64,000 nucleotides of DNA from the NCBI RefSeq assembly GCF_001659605.2, contig NC_035173.2, forward strand, positions 12,282,757 to 12,346,756, written 5' to 3'. The notes under the pieces were generated by a model. That model did not search any database. It saw only the letters and a program-made list of their open reading frames with translations, and was not told where the DNA came from. The position numbers and the translations under genes were made by a program. Positions 1-12,599 of the stretch are shown piece after piece. Within the stretch, counting starts at the first letter, position 1; each line of letters begins with the position of its first letter. The stretch is from Manihot esculenta. Lineage: Eukaryota; Streptophyta; Magnoliopsida; Malpighiales; Euphorbiaceae.

Positions 1-3000
1 CCATTCAGATGGCTGGGTTCACACTGGAGTGCAAGAAGGCACGTAGTTGGTTTAAGAACTATGTGAACCCGAGAGCGGACAGTATGTCCTGGAGGAGTTC
101 GCAAATGAGTTTGCAGAATGGGCTTTCCCTGAGAGCTCTAGAGAGCAGAAGATGATAGAATTCGAGCAGTTGAGGCAGACTGATCAGATGAGTGTGGAGG
201 AGTACACAGACAGTTCCTGGAGTTGTTGCCATATGCTGGGCTGAATTTGGACACAGATCAAAAGAAGTCAAGGAGATATATTATGAGGCTGCACTCCAGG
301 TATTCCTCTTTGGTACAGTCAGCAGAGAGGGAGAGTTTCCATGCCATAGTGGATATGGCTAGGAGAATGGAGGCTAGTGCTATCGTTGAGGGGAAGGTAA
401 AACAGTCAGTGGCACAGTCTTCTGGTTCCAAGACCCCAGGTGGGAAAGGTTAGACTCTTCTTCTCTAAGTACAGCAGTTGCAGGCAGTAAGAAGTGGGAC
501 AGAGGCCACAGAAAATCTAAGAAGAATAAGTTCTGGAACAAGATCAAGTCAGGTCTGGGTTTAGGCAGTGGCTCAAGCTCTGGCGCAGAGGTTACAGCAT
601 GTATGAGATGTGGGAGACCACACAAGGGAGTATGTCTGGCAGGGACAAACACATGTTTCAGGTGCGGACAGGCGGGTCATTTGGCTCGAGATTGTCCTAG
701 GGCAGCCTTTGCAGCACCGTCTCAGCAGACAGCCTCCGACAGTGTGGTGCAGCCAGTAGCTCCAGCCGCAACACAGGCCAGTGGCAGAGGCAGAGGGAGA
801 GGGTCAGCCTCTTCATCAGCAGGATACAGAGGTGAAGGTCCATCAGCTCCGGCACGGATCTTCACTATGACTCAGCAGGAGGCCAACACATCCAACACCG
901 TGGTGGCAGGTAATCTCATCGTTGGTTGTTCTGATGTGTATGCCTTAATGGACCCGGGTGCATCTCATTCTTTTTGTTGCTCCGAGAGTCGTGGAGAGGG
1001 TAGGATTGATGGTCTCTGGGTTAGAGTGTCCCCTATGGGTCAGTGGACCCAAATGTGACCCGTCAGTGGCAGAGGCAGTCTGCCAATGTAGTCCAGTTTT
1101 CATAGAGGGAAGATGCCTTTCCGCCGACCTCGTGGTTCTAGATTTGACAGATTTTGACGTCATTCTAGGGATGGATTGGTTATCGACCCATGGTGCTACC
1201 TTGGACTGTAGAGACAAGGTAGTCAGATTCAGAGATCAGGATGGGTCAGAGGTCGTCTTCAGAGGAGACAAGAGGGGTACACCTAGAGGTCTGATCTCAG
1301 CTCTTCAGGCTCGTAGGTTGCTCAGGAGGGGATGTCAGGGGTTTCTAGCTCATGTGAGGGAGTTAGATAGTCATGTCAGAGAGCCCGCCTCAGTGCCTGT
1401 GGTGAGTGAGTTCTTAGATGTTTTCCCAGACGAGCTGCCAGGGTTACCACCTGCTAGGGAGATAGAGTTCGAGATTGAGTTAATGCCTGGTACCAGACCG
1501 ATCTCTATCCCTCCCTACAGGATGGCACCAGCTGAATTAAAAGAACTGAAAGAACAGTTGCAAGAGCTGGTAGATAAGGGTTTCATCCGACCGAGTACTT
1601 CACCTTGGGGTGCTCCGGTTTTGTTTGTGAGGAAGAAGGATGGATCCCTCAGACTTTGTATCGACTACAGGCAGTTGAACAAGGTCACTACCAAGAACAA
1701 GTACCCTTTGCCGAGGATCGACGATCTATTCGATCAACTAGCAGGAGCAAGTTGTTTCTCCAAAATAGATCTGAGATCAGGGTACCATCAGTTGAGGATA
1801 AGGAATGAAGATATACCGAAGACAGCTTTCAGGACCAGGTATGGGCACTATGAGTTCCTTGTGATGCCGTTTGGGTGACCAACGCCCTGCAGCATTCATG
1901 GACCTCATGAACAGAGTATTCAGTCAGTATCTGGATCACTTCGTTATTGTCTTCATAGATGATATCTTAGTGTATTCCAGAAATGCAGAGGAGCATGCCC
2001 ATCACCTGAGGACAGTTTTGCAGACCTTGAGAGAGCATGGCTTGTATGCCAAGTTCTCCAAGTGTGAGTTTTGGCTTAGGAGCATATCATTCTTGGGGCA
2101 CATTGTGTCAGAACAGGGTATTGAAGTAGACCCCAAGAAGGTAGAGGCTGTAGCTAACTGGCCTAGACCCACCACAGTGACCGAGATCAAGAGTTTTCTG
2201 GGTTTAGCAGGTTACTACAGGAGGTTCGTTCAGGACTTCTCAAAGATTGCTGCTCCTATGACCAAATTGACAAAGAAGAATCAGAAGTTCATATGGACCG
2301 ATCAGTGTGAGGAAAGCTTTGAGGAGCTTAAGAGGAGGTTGACTTCAGCACCGGTGTTAGCTCTGCCAAAAAGTGATGATGACTTCTCAGTATATTGTGA
2401 TGCGTCCCGTGTGGACTGGGTTGTGTGCTAATGCAAAATGAGAGGGTGATCGCTTATGCTTCTAGGCAGCTGAAGAAGCATGAGCTGAATTACCCCACAC
2501 ATGACCTAGAGATGGCAGCAGTGATCTTTGCACTCAAGATGTGGAGGCATTACCTTTATGGGGTAAAGTGTGAGATCTTCACAGATCATAAGAGCCTGCA
2601 GTACATCCTGAGTCAGAGAGAACTGAACATGAGGCAGAGGAGATGGGTAGAGCTGTTGAGTGACTATGATTGCAAGATTCAGTACCATCCGGGTAAGGCG
2701 AATGTTGTGGCAGACGCCCTAAGCCGGAAATCACTCGGCAGTCTATCCCACATTTCAGCAGAGAGGAGGCCGGTGGTGAAGGAGTTCCACAGACTTATGA
2801 GTGAGGGATTACAGTTGGAGTTGTCTGGCACAGGTGCCTTAGTGGCTCAGATGAGAGTGACACCCGTGTTTCTGGAGCAGGTAGCTCAGAAACAGCATGA
2901 GGACCCAGAGTTGGTCAGGATAGCCAGAACGGTTCAGTCAGGCCAGAGTAATGAGTTCAAGTTTGATGATAAGGGGATCCTCCGCTACGGGAACAGATTA

Positions 3001-4291
3001 TGTGTGCCAGATGACATTGGTCTGAAGGGAGATATTATGGGGGAAGCCCATAATACCAGGTATAGTGTTCACCCTGGAGCCACCAAGATGTATCAGGATC
3101 TGAAGAGAGTGTATTGGTGGCCAGCTATGAAGAAGGACGTGGCACTGTTCGTGTCAGCCTGCGATGTGTGTCAGAGGGTGAAACTAGAGCATCAGAAGCC
3201 GGCTGGAATGTTGAATCCACTACCGATTCCAGAGTGGAAATGGGAGAATATAGCTATGGACTTCATAGTGGGGTTACCGGCGACGTCCAACAGATTGGAC
3301 TCCATATGGGTGATTGTGGACAGACTCACCAAATCTGCTCACTTCATCCCTGTCAGGAGTGGTTACTCTGTGGACAAGTTGGCGCAGGTGTACGTAGATG
3401 AGATTGTCAGACTGCATGGGGTCCCGGTATCTATAGTGTCAGATAGAGGGCCCCAGTTCACCTCCAGGTTTTGGCGGAGTCTGCAGAACGCTATGGGTAC
3501 CAGATTAGACTTCAGTACTGCCTTCCACCCACAGACAGACGGACAGTCAGAGAGGACCATCCAAACAATAGAGGATATGCTCAGAATGTGTGTGCTAGAT
3601 TTGGCGGTTCTTGGAGGCAGCATCTACCTTTGGTGGAGTTTGCCTACAATAACAGCTATCATGCTAGCATAGGGATGGCTCCATATGAAGCTTTGTATGG
3701 GAGGAAGTGCAGATCACCTATCTGTTGGGAGGAAGTAGGAGAGAGGACTCTTGCGGGTCCGGAGTTAGTAGAGCTTACCAGCAGGGTAGTACCCATAATC
3801 AGAGAGAGGATCAAGACTGCTGCTAGTCGGCAGAAGAGTTATGCAGATATCCGCAGAAGACAGCTAGAGTTTCAGGAGGGGGATTTGGTTTTACTCAAGG
3901 TGTCTCCTATGAAAGGAGTGGTTCGGTTCGGGAAAAAGGGTAAGTTAGCTCCACGGTACATCGGTCCTTTCGAGGTGCTTCAGAGGGTCGGTAATGTGTC
4001 GTACAAGCTAGACTTGCCTGCTTCGATGGAGAGAATCCATCCGGTTTTCCATGTTTCTCTGTTACGGAAGTATGTGTCAGATCCGAGCAAGGTTCTTAGT
4101 GAGCCTGATGTAGAGATCCAAGAGGATCTCACCTATGTAGAACAGCCAGTGCGGATCCTAGACACTCAGATCAGAAAGCTAAGGAACAAGGAAATCCCGA
4201 TGGTGAAAGTCCTTTGGAACCACCACAATATTGAAGAATGCACCTGGGAGACACGGGAGTCCATGCTCCAGCAATACCCCCATCTGTTTTG
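1..4291 (+). pseudogene. Element A gag-pol polyprotein, broken by small indels
   Basis: Recognisable pieces are: Gag core (1-450), zinc knuckle CFRCGQAGHLARDC (about 655-697), protease motif [10 protein letters not shown] (about 945-975), RT with FIDDILVYS (about 1953-1980), RNase H (about 2395-2700), integrase zinc-binding region and catalytic SDRGPQF (about 3438), and a tail with VKVLWNHHN ending before a stop at 4290-4292. Compared with element C, the frame is broken near 90, 212, 440 (giving a TAG at 451), 972, 1875 (2-bp loss), 2412 and 3602, mostly by loss or gain of one base in short homopolymers. No intact polyprotein can be made. The pattern means either an old copy or residual assembly errors. 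Confidence 0.9.
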
Positions 4292-4374
4292 AGGTGAGTG
4301 TTAGTTGTCCTATGTGTTGCATGTATGATATGTTGTACGTTATGATTGATGCCATGTTTTGTATGTTAGTTGAG

Positions 4375-4411
4375 GAACATTCGGGGACGAATGTTCTTAA
4401 GGGGGGGAGAA
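4375..4411 (+). promoter_or_regulatory. Polypurine tract of element A with upstream hairpin
   Basis: The purine run AAGGGGGGGAGA (4399-4410) lies two bases before the LTR start and is the expected primer for plus-strand DNA synthesis. Just before it, 4375-4396 forms an inverted repeat with 9-bp arms GAACATTCG and CGAATGTTC around a GGGA loop. The same arrangement precedes the 3' LTRs of C and D and, in weaker form, B. Confidence 0.8.
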
Positions 4412-6724
4412 TGTAATACCCGGCTAGACTCCGGTATCGGGATCCCTACCGTCCGGTGGGACCTCGGTTGTCGGAAACCTCTAGAAGGGTAAAACTATGA
4501 TTTTATGAAGTGTTTTCATGTATTTCAATGGTTTTAAGTATGAAATTAAATGAGTTTTTGCATGAAAAGTCTTTGGAGGAAAACCCAGGTTCGGCCGCCG
4601 AAAGTCAAGTTCGGCCGCCGAACATGCATGCGTTTTGGAGGCACGTTAGGCCCCCGAAAGCATGAGTGAGGGAAGTCCAGGTTCGGCCGCCGAACCTCAT
4701 GTTCGGCCGCCGAACATGGCATGCATGCGGAGGCACATTCGGCCCCCGAACGTGGCCTGGCCAGCCACTATAAAAGGGTCTCTTTGGTCCGCACGGGCGA
4801 GCTTTTCTTCCCCGTTGTCAGCCAAGGTAAACCTTCGCCGCCCCTCACCAATCTTGAGCATTTTCCTTCAATCTTTCACGTTTTTAACAAGTTTATAACT
4901 TTGTTTTGAAGATTTACAAGTTTTAAGCACGTTTGAGTACTTTGAGGTTCAAGGAGCTCAATCCTCCCATCTTTGAGTCAAGGTCGTTTTCCTCTCGATC
5001 TTCAAGAGGTAAGGGTCGATCTTGAACTCTTGTTATGTTTTAAATAAGTTTTATGCAAGATCTATGGGTTAGAATGCATGTTTAGGTTATGTGTATGTTT
5101 ATGGGTATAAAGTATGTTTTTGAACAATGTATGTTGGAAATGTGTTGTTTGAAGTGTTGTAGTTGGGGTATATTATAGTTTGAGACCCCTAGGTGTGATG
5201 TATGATGTGTATGCATGTGTAGAAACAAGTTTATGCATGTTTTGAGGCATTTTTGGAGGCTGTGGACACAAGGGAGCCAAGTTTCTGCCCTTCGGCAGAA
5301 ACTCAGGTTCGGCCGCCGAAGTGACTTTCGGCCGCCGAACCCCCTTGTGGAGGCAGTTTCGGCTGCCGAAGCCTGCCCCCGAAACTCAAGTTTCGTCTCT
5401 GTCTGGGAGGTTCGACCGCCGAAAGTGCCGCCGAACCTGCATGACTTTCGGCTGCAGAGGGACTTTCGGCCGCCGAACCTGCCGCCGAAAGTGCCCTGTT
5501 CAGCCATTTCTTGTATGTTTTCATGTGATGTTTTCAGGATGTTTTAGGGGGTCTTTGGGGAGTATTTTTGAGTCATGTTCATGTATGTTTGGTGCCTCAT
5601 ATGAGTCCACCTGTGTAGGTTCGGACCCGAGGAACCGAGACCCCCGGTTGTGAGATAGTCGTTCAGCGTTCGTTATTAAAGCTTCAGTTACCAGGTGAGT
5701 GGAACAACCCCTTAAGCTTTAAGGTGAAGGAATAAATAAATGAATCATAAAGCATTGCCCATGCATCATTATGCTATGCAATATTAGGTTGTATGCATTA
5801 GAATTCACGAATATGTTGCATTGCATACTTTGTTGTTGATGTGGATGAATGTTGAATGATCCATTAGCCCTTATATGTCATGATAGCCTATGTGAGTCCA
5901 GGTGTGCCTGCTACGGCTCTACGCCCCTGGCACTATGACTGATTATGAAAGTCCGGGTGTGCCTGCTACGGCTCTACGCCCCCGGCATGTATGAGTAAGA
6001 AAGATTGGGGCTAAATGGTGACAAGTTCATCCTTGTTGTGAAATGTTTGTGTTATGGCGCATACATGAAAGCATGAATAAGAAAAGAAAGAAAAAGTTAA
6101 ATGATAATAATAATAATAAAATGAATAATAATATACCTAAAAATGGAGGAATTAAAACAAATATTTTTAGTTTCTGCTCACTGGGCTCTAGTAGCTCACC
6201 CCACTCCCTTAATCCCCAAAGTTGCAGGTACAGGATAGATCAAGAAGTCGGCTAGAGTGAAGTCAAGCCTTGTATGTTGTAATAGATAGTAGTGGACATG
6301 AATATGATGTAATGAGTAATTATGACCATGTAATGTAATGAATGAGTAACGTATAGTTATGATATGTAAGGATGATGATGATTGAGGATTAGTATGTGCT
6401 TGACCCTATGTTTATGGTTATCCCCTTGGCACATGATCTATAGAAATGTTTTTATGATGTATTTGATAGTCCAAGCTTATCGAATGATGAAATACCCCAT
6501 TGGAGCATTTGATGAGGACTCCAGTGGTGGTTATGTTATTGATGTGTACATGTTCAGGTTAAGCTTGGAAAAAGAAAGAAAAAAGTTTACAGCTTTATGT
6601 ATGTTGATCATGTATGGGATATTACAGGTTACAGGAGGTATGTTTGGCTTGCTACGGGTCCCGGCGGCCTTAAGCCGATCTGGATCCTAGCGCCGGTAAC
6701 GGGTCGGATTTCCGGGTCGTTACA
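4412..6724 (+). repeat. 3' LTR of element A (2313 bp)
   Basis: The LTR starts TGTAATACCCGGC and ends GGGTCGTTACA, with the usual TG...CA. It has two clusters of GTTCGGCCGCCGAA-type words, at about 4590-4750 upstream of the TATA box and 5300-5500 downstream. It also has two copies of a minisatellite with core CTACGCCC(C/T)GGCA near 5895-5990. The same blocks occur in the LTRs of C and D and, reversed, in B. Short reading frames across the GCCGCC clusters are artefacts of these repeats. Confidence 0.9.
4769..4776 (+). promoter_or_regulatory. LTR TATA box (element A)
   Basis: TATAAAAG in the context GCCACTATAAAAGGG is conserved in the LTRs of A, C and D. It lies just downstream of the first GCCGCC cluster. 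It is the best candidate core promoter for RNA polymerase II transcription of the element. Confidence 0.65.
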
Positions 6725-8868
6725 AGGTAGTTGCTCAATATAAACCTACTCCTGAAGATCACCATGAAAAAAAGCATTTTTAATATCCAGTTGATGCAAA
6801 GGCCAATCATGAGTAGCCGCCAAGGAAATAAACAATCGAACAGATGCGAGCTTGGCAACTGGGGAGAATGTATCAGAATAGTCAACTCCATAAGTTTGTG
6901 CATAATCTTTGGCCATTAACCGGGCCTTGAGACGAGCAATAGATCCATCAGGGTTTACTTTCACTGCAAACACCCATTTGAACCCATAGCCCGCTTTCCT
7001 GGGGGCAAGGACATCAACTCCCAAGTACCATTAGTGTCAAGGGCCATCATTTCCTCTTCCATGGTGACAAAACAACGAGAAGAGGAGGATAATTGATCAT
7101 AAGAGACACAAGATGAAATAGGATAAGTGAAAGTACGTTTACCTTTGCGAAGAGTAATGGGCAAATCCAAATCAGACAGTGAAGGATCAGTGGGAGCAAG
7201 ATCAATCGACGAAGAAGCGAGTAGAGGAACGGAGTCAGAGTCCTCTAAGCGTCTGGAATACACATTAAAGATGGGAGGGCGACCTGGCACATAAGCGAAA
7301 GGTGTAGTAGTAGTCTGAGGAGACAAAGAGCGAACAGTGTATAACAAGAGGTCATCTTCCTCCTCCTGGGTGCTATAAATAGATGATGGCGGAAAAAATG
7401 GAGTGGACTCAAAGAATGTTACATCCGCAGACACAAGATACCGATTCAGATTAGGAGAAAAACAATGATACCCTTTCTGACATTAAGAGTAGCCAAGGAA
7501 GACACATTTAAGTGATTTGGGATCCAATTTAGTAACCTGTGGACGAACATTACGAACAAAACAAGTACAACCAAAGATATGTGGCTCAATAGGAAATAAA
7601 GATTTAGTGGGAAACAAAATGTTATAAAAGATATCACCATAAAGGATGGAGGAAGGCATAAGATTAATAAAAAAACAAGCAGTGGATACAACATCAGCCC
7701 AAAAACATTTAGGTACCTTCATTTGGAATAAGAGGGCTCTGGCTACTTCAAGAAGATGTCGATTTTTTCTTTCAGCAACTCCATTTTGTGAAGGAGTGGC
7801 AACACAAGAGGACTGATGAAGAATCCCTTTTTGTAACAAATAAGATTGAAATTTCCCAGAGAGATACTCTTTAGCATTTTCACTTTGCAATATACGGATA
7901 GAAGTATTGAATTGGGTTTGGATTTCAGCATAAAATGCACAAAAAATAGAAAATAATTCTAAACGACTCTTCATTAAAAATAACCAAGTAGTACGAGAGA
8001 AATCATCAACAAAAGTAACAAAATACTTAAAGTCAGACTTAGACACAACAGGACAAGGACCCCAAACATCTGAATGGACTAACTCAAAGGGGGACGAAGC
8101 CCGTTTATTGACTCAAGACAATGTAGGTAAACGATGATGTTTGGCAAATTGACAAGACTCACAATCTAGAATAGATAAAGAATGAAACTGTGGATATAAC
8201 TTCTTCAAAGCCGAGAGAGAAGGATGCCCCAAACGACAATGAACATCAAAAGGTGTTAAACGCGTGGAGCATACCAAAGATCGAGGACATCGAGGTAGTT
8301 GCTGATCCAAGACGTAAAGACCCTCTGACTCACTCCCTCTACCAATAATCTGCTTCGTCGAAAGATCCTGAAAAACACAGTGATCAGGAAAGAATGAGAC
8401 ACAACAATTCAATGCACGAGTGAGTTTACTCACGGAAAGCAAATTAAATGCGAACTTAGGGAGACATAACACAGAGGATACAGAAAGAGAAGGGGTTAAG
8501 TTAACATGACCAGAACCCATGATAAAAGATTTAGTGCCATCAGCAAGAGTAACATAAGAAGGCGATGTATGAGACTCAAGATTGGACAAAAGGGTAGAAT
8601 TACCTGACATATGATCGGTAGCACCAGAATCAATAACCCATTTGGAGGATGAAGACACAAGACATGCAGTAGAGTTACCTGACTCAGCAATTGCAATGAT
8701 AGAGGAGGAATTAGAGGATTTTAGAGATGCCTGGTATTGGATGAATTGTGCATACTCATCTGCAGATATTAAAATTCCCTGATCGGAAGATCCATTCAAT
8801 TTGTGTTCCATGATTTTAGTCATTATAGGAATCACATCAGTTACGGTGGTGGTTTTAACTTCAGCCAT
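6725..8868 (-). pseudogene. Copia gag-pol remnant (protease, integrase, RT start)
   Basis: The start codon is probably the ATG at 8868 (MAEVKTTT); codons upstream of it in the same frame read through leader sequence. The Gag start (MEHKLNGS) is joined directly to residues that normally lie just before protease, so nearly all of Gag, including the zinc knuckle, has been deleted. Next come protease (WVIDSGATDHMSG, about 8595-8640), the GAG-pre-integrase region, integrase (FVTFVDDFSRTTW) and RT ([13 protein letters not shown] ... [13 protein letters not shown]). In-frame stops lie near 8113 and 7481, a 1-bp loss near 6990 shifts the RT frame, and a stop follows DLQE. Confidence 0.85.
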
Positions 8869-9158
8869 AAGGACAACCAACCCAAAACGATAGTAACAAA
8901 AGAAACACAGAATCAGAAAACAGTACCCGGCGTGAATAGTACCGATGAACAGTACCCGCGTGAACAGTACTCCCGATGAACAAAACCCGAACGGCAAACA
9001 AACCTCAGATCTGACAAGGGAACGATATGGCGATTCCAGCGATGGTGAGATCCAAATGTTACCTTTTATGGATAACCCAAATGAACGGAGCCCTAAGTCT
9101 CCAAAAAAATTTTAAGACTTGACGAGAGAGAAAAGAAAAAAAATCTCTACGAAAAAGA

Positions 9159-9169
9159 CTCTGATACCA
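9159..9169 (-). promoter_or_regulatory. Copia primer-binding site (tRNA-Met)
   Basis: Minus-strand TGGTATCAGAG matches the 3' end of plant initiator tRNA-Met and directly abuts the LTR boundary at 9170. Confidence 0.8.
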
Positions 9170-9354
9170 TGTAGAAGGATAATATTTGTTATTGTTTCAC
9201 AATAGAGATTACAACCTATTTATTCATGAGAGACGGTATCTAAATAGGAATGAAAAGCAAGCCTATGATTATACAATCCATAAGATTAAGCAACCAACCT
9301 ATCTATCAATATTTACTTCTTATATTAACATATTTACTTTCTATAACTTATAAC
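9170..9354 (-). repeat. Copia 5' LTR, outer edge tentative
   Basis: The inner edge is fixed by the primer site; on the plus strand the LTR begins TGTAGAAGG. A plausible outer end is ...CTTATAACA near 9354, giving a short LTR of about 185 bp. No second LTR is in the window for comparison, so the outer boundary is a guess. Confidence 0.5.
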
Positions 9355-10093
9355 AATGTCTTTCATATTTTGGTAGACCCAAATTTCTGTGTCATTTGGG
9401 CTTATATTTATGCTTGTGGTGGATATGTTTGTGTTTCAAATGATATACAGACATTTGATGTCAAACCTTGAAAACTTTGTTTCTTGGATTATAAAGATGT
9501 GTTGGGTTAAATAATTATTTCAGTATTTTCTGGTAAATTCTTGCAAGAATTAAGATAACTTTAATTTAATATGCCGGTCAAAATTGTGAAATGGGTCATC
9601 ATGGTAAGCTACAAAAATTGCAGAATACACCAGATTGACCACCTTCCTATAATCCAATTGCAAGCCATACACTATTGATCACATGGTCAGGTCAAAACTG
9701 ACACAGTTTTACAATTAAATAGTCATCAAGCTAAGTATCTGAAGCATTAATCAGCAATCTCCTCTTCAACCAATTATTGCATCAGTATTCAGTATTTGAT
9801 AACAAAAATTTGAATGGTGCTTGTCCATGTTTCTTCCTTCCGTTTAGCTAAATATAGCAACCATCATTCACCACAAGACTAAACCAGGAAAAAGGAAAAA
9901 AAAGAAAAGAAAAGAAAAAGAAGAAGAAAAAAAAACTGCAGGGTCACAATCTCAATTCTCATGCAATTTACTTGAGAAAAGTTAAGCAGATCAAGCCAGT
10001 ACAGGTATCAGAATAACAAAAATTTTGTAGCACAACCTGCTCAAAGAAAATAAGAACTTACTTGAATGGGCACTTTAAACATTTGCCTTGGTA
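9355..10093. other. Intergenic, no gene seen
   Basis: AT-rich sequence with an A/G-rich stretch near 9890-9940. I see no coding or repeat structure. Confidence 0.5.
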
Positions 10094-10101
10094 TGAGCTC
10101 T

Positions 10102-11485
10102 AGGGCTGTAAATGAGCCAAACTATTCGTAAGCTACTCGAGACTCGACTCGATAAAAGCTCGACCGAGTTCGGCTCGTTTTTTAAATGAGCCAAGCTCGA
10201 ACTCAATTTTGAGGCTCGTCACTTAAACGAGCTGAGCTTGAGCTCCATAGTATTCGGCTCGTTAAGGCTCGCGAGCTGGCTCGTTTTTAGGCTCGCGAGC
10301 TGGCTCGTTGAGAAGGCTCGCGAGCAGGCTCGTTGAGAAGGCTCACGAGCATACTCGTTAAATAGGCTCGTGAGTAATATTGTTTAAATAAATTGGTGAA
10401 CCAATTCGTTAAATAAATTGGTGAACCAATTCGTTAAATAAATTTATGAACAAGTTCATATATTATTAAAAAAATAAAAATAACTATAAAGTTATAAAAT
10501 TTAAACTATTATAAATACTTGAAAATTATAGTATTGAAAATTACAAATAATTAAGATTAATTATTATAATTAATATTCTTTAAAATTAAATTATAAAAAT
10601 CTTTTGTATATAATTATTATAATAAGATTAAATAAAATTAATGTATAATCACAAATAATTAATATTAATTATTATAATAAATATTCTTTAAAATTATAGT
10701 ACTACATGATAAATTGAGTTGTAAAAATTATATACATTTTAAAATTAAAGTATAGTTATAAAAAAAAATTTATATATAATTAAGCATACAATATAAAAGA
10801 TAATAATTATCAAAGTATATTAATAATAATTAATTAATATTATATGGATGTTGAAGTTGAAATTCAAGTTAACTAATTGAATAAGTATGAAGATGATTAT
10901 GAAGATAATTAAATTATATTAGCTTGTTTCAACTGTTGGAAGTTGGAATCAACTTTATTCGTTTGATATTAAACTTTGTGTGTAATCTAATTTTATTATG
11001 TTGTTGAATTTATATTTATTTGTGTTATTTTAGTTATAAATTGTGTTACGTAATTTTTTTTATGTACACTCTTTTTTTTATATTATTTAAATTAATGATG
11101 ATTAAAAACTGATTAAAGTGTAATTATTAATTCGAGCTCGAGCCTGAACTTGAGCTCAAACCAAACTTTTTAATTTTGAGCTCGGTCTCGAGCTTTTTTA
11201 ACGAGTTTCTTAATCGAGCTTTCCGATTTCGAGCTCGAGTTTTATTAACGAGCTTCTTAATCAAGCTTTTCGAGCTCGAGCTCGAATTAGACTCGTTATT
11301 AAATCGAACGAGCCTTTCACGAGTCGAGCTCGAATCGAGCTCGATTATAATATTTAATTCTCGAGCCGAGCTCGAATCAAATATTAAAGCTCGAGTCGAG
11401 CTCGAGCTCGAGCTTCCAAACTTTTTTAATAAACGAGCTTGAGCTTTACAAAACTCGACTCAGCTCGGCTCGATTACACCCCTAA
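10102..11485. mobile_element. hAT-like non-autonomous element, copy 1 (1384 bp)
   Basis: The element starts AGGGCTGTAAATGAGCC and ends GGCTCGATTACACCCCTAA, which are imperfect inverted repeats. It is flanked by a perfect 8-bp duplication TGAGCTCT (10094-10101 and 11486-11493), the size made by hAT transposases. Both ends carry several hundred bases dense in GAGCTCG, CTCGAG and GGCTCG words facing each other, with an AT-rich centre (about 10440-11120). No transposase is encoded; open frames in the arms are repeat artefacts. A second, inverted copy is at 60903-62386. Confidence 0.75.
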
Positions 11486-11493
11486 TGAGCTCT

Positions 11494-12599
11494 TTCAACT
11501 TTTGCGTAAGAGCCCTCCCCACACCATATGCCTATGGAGGTCATTCAATAATGTAATAGAAGCAACAGAAAATTAATAGAATATCATGTGATTGCCCAAA
11601 AAAACATAGAAACACTTTTAAAAGAGAGACCAACTACGTCTACTGCTAAAACCAGGTACATCACACTCACAGCCTCATTTTATAGAATCCTACCTAATAA
11701 TAACTTTATCTTTTATACAAAAGCATGCTTCGTAAGGGATAGCTGATTTCTTTTTTTTTTTCTTTTTAAAATTGCCTATTGATACAAGAACTAACAAGGG
11801 GCCCTTCGTCAGAATATCTAGTCACCACCAACACTGATTCTGAACTACATTTCCCTATTGCCTCCATAAAGGTAAACATCAACATACTTATTGTATCTTA
11901 CCTTTTGCTTTTTATCACCATTTTTCTTCTTTCTATCATTATCTCATTATTTCCCTAGCATCTCTTTTGGTTCCTAAATGTCATGGAATAGTCAACTATG
12001 GTATCAATGTGTATATTTGTATTAATTATAGGAGCTTAATTGTAGGGATTACTTCCCTCAATAGTTAGAACTAGATGTACATAAATTTATATCTCTATAT
12101 TCTTGCAATATACAGAATTTTTCCATTTGTCTTTCAAAACAGCTGCCATTCTAGGGTGATTGTTTTAAGTCATCGCCACACCAGTTGATAGAGTGGCCAA
12201 TTTGGCTATTCTGTGAGATTCAATGACACGTCATTCCTACTTTTGTGCCTCTCCTCCTATATTGCAGCACACCAATCAAGATGGGATAATGCTTCACTAA
12301 TAGTTTTAGAGATTAAAAAAAACAAAAAACAAAAAATATGATAAAATTAATGCACTAAAATCCTTCTTTATAGAATTTCAATTTGATTTAAGATCATAGT
12401 AATGTCAAACCCCAATATATTAAATCAAATAACCAACAGTTAATTCCAATTCTTGTTTAATTGGACTTACAATAGAAAATTCTTTTTTTATAAAGTCACG
12501 TTGTCTTGCCAGAAACTTTGGATATTAAGAATAATTAATTTCAATTATAAAATTTTGCTTATTTATCTAGGGTAAAGGTAAAGAATCTTATTTTTTCTA
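11494..12599. other. Intergenic, no gene seen
   Basis: AT-rich sequence without a supported gene or clear repeat. Confidence 0.45.

Larger units (their letters stand above)
1..6724 (+). mobile_element. Element A: Ty3/gypsy chromovirus (Tekay/Del-like), 3' part
   Basis: The window opens inside the gag gene of a plus-strand LTR retrotransposon. Its 5' LTR and primer site lie to the left, outside the window. Domains run Gag, CCHC zinc knuckle, protease, reverse transcriptase, RNase H, integrase, chromodomain-like tail, then a purine tract and the 3' LTR. That order (integrase after RT) defines Ty3/gypsy, and the C-terminal chromodomain-like tail with long LTRs fits the Tekay/Del clade. The right edge is sharp: the LTR ends in GTCGTTACA at 6724 and the next base is already copia RT sequence, so A jumped into a copia element. 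The target-site duplication cannot be checked because the left end is missing. Confidence 0.93.
6725..9354 (-). mobile_element. Ty1/copia element, truncated by element A
   Basis: On the minus strand the order is 5' LTR, tRNA-Met primer site, a shortened Gag, protease, integrase, then the start of RT: the copia order, with integrase before RT. The 3' half (rest of RT, RNase H, 3' LTR) is missing because element A is inserted at 6724/6725, within RT just after the sequence for GDLQE and a few more codons. The missing half should lie left of the window beyond A. The outer LTR edge near 9354 is tentative. Confidence 0.88.

Noticed and set aside
5082..5653. Overlapping open frames on both strands in the LTR
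   Set aside because: They arise from GCCGCC-rich repeats that lack stops in several frames. The same happens in every LTR of the family (for example 24714-25125, 34118-34607, 41853-42342, 53230-53602).
11176..11442. Open frame of Leu/Glu/Ser-rich residues
   Set aside because: Translation of GAGCTCGAG repeats in the hAT-like element; no protein similarity.
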